From NCBI RefSeq assembly GCF_013410875.1, contig NZ_JACCCU010000002.1, positions 496,001-560,000 on the forward strand: 64,000 nt of DNA, in the 5' to 3' direction. This DNA comes from Tunturiibacter empetritectus (GTDB lineage: Bacteria; Acidobacteriota; Terriglobia; Terriglobales; Acidobacteriaceae). The notes under the pieces were generated by a model that saw nothing but the letters and a program-made list of their open reading frames with translations, searched no databases and was not told the DNA's origin. Below, piece by piece: positions 62,906 through 64,000 of the stretch. Within the stretch, counting starts at the first letter, position 1; the number at the start of each line of letters is the position of its first letter. The position numbers were made by a program, and so were the translations under genes.

Positions 62906-62939
62906 GAACGCCCATGCGTATAGCAATCCATGGGCGTTC
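62906..62939. terminator. Hairpin between sodC and the sigma factor
   Basis: A perfect 11-bp stem (GAACGCCCATG and CATGGGCGTTC) with a 12-base loop. No T tract follows. It contains the ATG at 62930, so it could stop sodC transcription or hide the first possible start of the sigma factor gene. Confidence 0.45.
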
Positions 62940-62944
62940 TGCAA

Positions 62945-63748
62945 ATGGCGATTCCGACAGTGAGCCGGTACACGGCGCTCAAGTACCCGTTGCGCCGCCT
63001 GCCTCGAGTCCCGGCACAGCCCGTTACTCAGCGTGCCGAAATCCTTCAAGTCCAACAACAAATCAATCCATCCCCCGCTCCACGCGGTACACTTCTCCCA
63101 CCGACAAAATCACTTGAGGCGAAGTTGGAGCGTACCCCACAACAGGATGCGGCACAGGAAGCAGCGCAGGAAGCCCTAGCCAAACTGGTACGCCAGTGCA
63201 TGGCTGGCGACTCCCAGTCCTGGCAGCAGCTCGTCGCCTCTCAGCATCGCCGTATCTACGCCATCTGCTACCGTTTCACCGGCTCAGGTACCGACGCCGA
63301 GGACCTCACGCAAGAGGTCTTCCTCAAGCTCTACAAGAACCTCTCCAGCTTCGATACCCAAAAAGGCAGCTTTCAGACCTGGATCACCACCCTGGCCCGT
63401 AATCTCCTGGTAGACCACTTCCGCCGGACCCGCCTCGAGCGTGCCTCCGACTCCCTCGACGCCACCTTCGACGGCGAAGAGGACGGCCCTACCATGGCCG
63501 ATCGGCTCGCCGACCCCCGGCCCTCCCAGGAACACCACGTGGCCGGCCTCGAACTCAAAGTTCGCGTCCAGCACGCGCTGAAACAACTCTCCCCAGAGCT
63601 TCGCGAAGCTGTTATTCTGCGCGATCTCGAGGATATGGATTACAAAGAGATATCACAGGTTCTTCGCATACCCGAAGGAACCGTAAAAAGCCGCATCAGC
63701 CGCGGTCGCGGGGAACTGGCAAGGCTTCTGCAACGTATAGAAAGTTAG
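62945..63748 (+). CDS. ECF sigma factor
   Basis: Extracytoplasmic-function sigma-70 factor. Region 2 is at about HRRIYAICYRFTGSGTDAEDL to SFQTWITTLARNLLVDHFRR and region 4 at LSPELREAVILRDLEDMDYK to EGTVKSRISRGRGELARLL. About 85 residues of Pro/Gln-rich sequence precede region 2, longer than usual. ATG 62945 is one choice; ATG 62930 is in the hairpin and a start inside the leader is possible. A zinc-finger anti-sigma gene follows 33 bp later. The controlled genes are unknown. Confidence 0.92.
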   Translation: MAIPTVSRYTALKYPLRRLPRVPAQPVTQRAEILQVQQQINPSPAPRGTLLPPTKSLEAKLERTPQQDAAQEAAQEALAKLVRQCMAGDSQSWQQLVASQHRRIYAICYRFTGSGTDAEDLTQEVFLKLYKNLSSFDTQKGSFQTWITTLARNLLVDHFRRTRLERASDSLDATFDGEEDGPTMADRLADPRPSQEHHVAGLELKVRVQHALKQLSPELREAVILRDLEDMDYKEISQVLRIPEGTVKSRISRGRGELARLLQRIES

Positions 63749-63781
63749 TGAACATAGTGCTAGAGAGAGAGGTGGTTTAAA

Positions 63782-64000
63782 GTGGCAGACTTCAACCAAT
63801 TCGGCAGCGTCAAACCAGGCGCACCCGGAGATCCTCAGCACTGCGCGCAGTGCGAGGCCATGCTCGCCGATGCCCTCGACGGCACCCTCTCCACGGCAGA
63901 CCAGGCCACCTTCGACACCCACATGATCGGCTGCCCTGGCTGCGCCACCCTGCTCGCCGACGCCCAGCGCGGAGCCGCATGGATAGAGATGCTCAAGTCT
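63782..64000 (+). CDS. Anti-sigma factor, zinc-finger (partial)
   Basis: The window ends inside this gene. From GTG 63782 (ribosome site GAGAGAGAGGTGG overlapping the start) it reads MADFNQFGSVKPG, HCAQCEAMLADALDGTL and HMIGCPGCATLLADAQ, which matches the zf-HC2 anti-sigma domain with Cys and His ligands (H-x3-C-x2-C). It directly follows the ECF sigma gene and probably inhibits it; a transmembrane segment would lie beyond the window. Confidence 0.85.
   Translation, partial: MADFNQFGSVKPGAPGDPQHCAQCEAMLADALDGTLSTADQATFDTHMIGCPGCATLLADAQRGAAWIEMLKS

Overview
The window looks like a chromosomal segment of an Acidobacteriota bacterium, most likely class Terriglobia (Edaphobacter, Granulicella or Terriglobus type). 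The basis is a high-GC genome with many GTG and TTG starts, a VWA protein of the acidobacterial type, secreted sedolisin, CocE and S10 hydrolases, and short dispersed palindromic repeats between genes. This is inference from gene families; there is no rRNA to confirm it. I found no rRNA, tRNA, CRISPR array, prophage or transposase gene.

Layout. 0-5 kb: Nudix hydrolase, CocE-like peptidase, CDGSH iron-sulfur protein, and an acyltransferase overlapping a UBP-type zinc-finger gene. 5-8.7 kb: a histidine kinase and NtrC-type sigma-54 regulator pair with three related palindromes upstream, then RNase PH. 8.8-14 kb: a membrane protein, a FucP-type sugar symporter and tagatose-1,6-bisphosphate aldolase, separated by a large intergenic region full of TTGCTN hexamer repeats. 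13.9-16 kb: a nucleoside-permease-like secreted protein followed, in the same frame, by a PIG-L deacetylase that seems to lack an ordinary start codon. 16-19.5 kb: queE, queD and a secreted GH13 glucosidase. 19.5-26.9 kb: DinG-type helicase, Der GTPase with a long basic N-terminus, TrmFO and smaller genes.

26.9-34.3 kb is a plus-strand run for the outer membrane (waaA, lpxK, a heptosyltransferase, an ICMT-like methyltransferase), followed by DUF3108, DUF2007, queC and a TPR protein that ends in a clear terminator. queC belongs functionally with queE and queD 16 kb upstream (preQ0/queuosine precursor synthesis). 34.3-37.2 kb: moeA, moaC (molybdenum cofactor) and convergent egtD. 37.4-42.2 kb: divergent secreted esterase and a two-domain M16 peptidase. 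42.5-46.5 kb: sucCD and a B12-binding radical SAM protein of unknown role. 47-53 kb: VWA protein, trpD, rhamnose mutarotase and several small proteins. 53-57 kb: two secreted proteins, one a sedolisin. 57-64 kb: thymidine kinase, two polytopic membrane proteins, an S10 carboxypeptidase with a broken copy of its 3' end nearby, Cu/Zn superoxide dismutase, and an ECF sigma factor whose anti-sigma partner runs off the window.

I did not find a clearly new multi-gene system. The most notable signals are: a repeat whose 16-17 bp end lies 5-8 bp after the stop codon of three unrelated genes; the composite TTGCTN repeat regions; the PIG-L gene with its catalytic motif upstream of the first ATG; the regulator pair with repeated palindromes and a partial sigma-54 promoter; and the duplicated S10 3' end.
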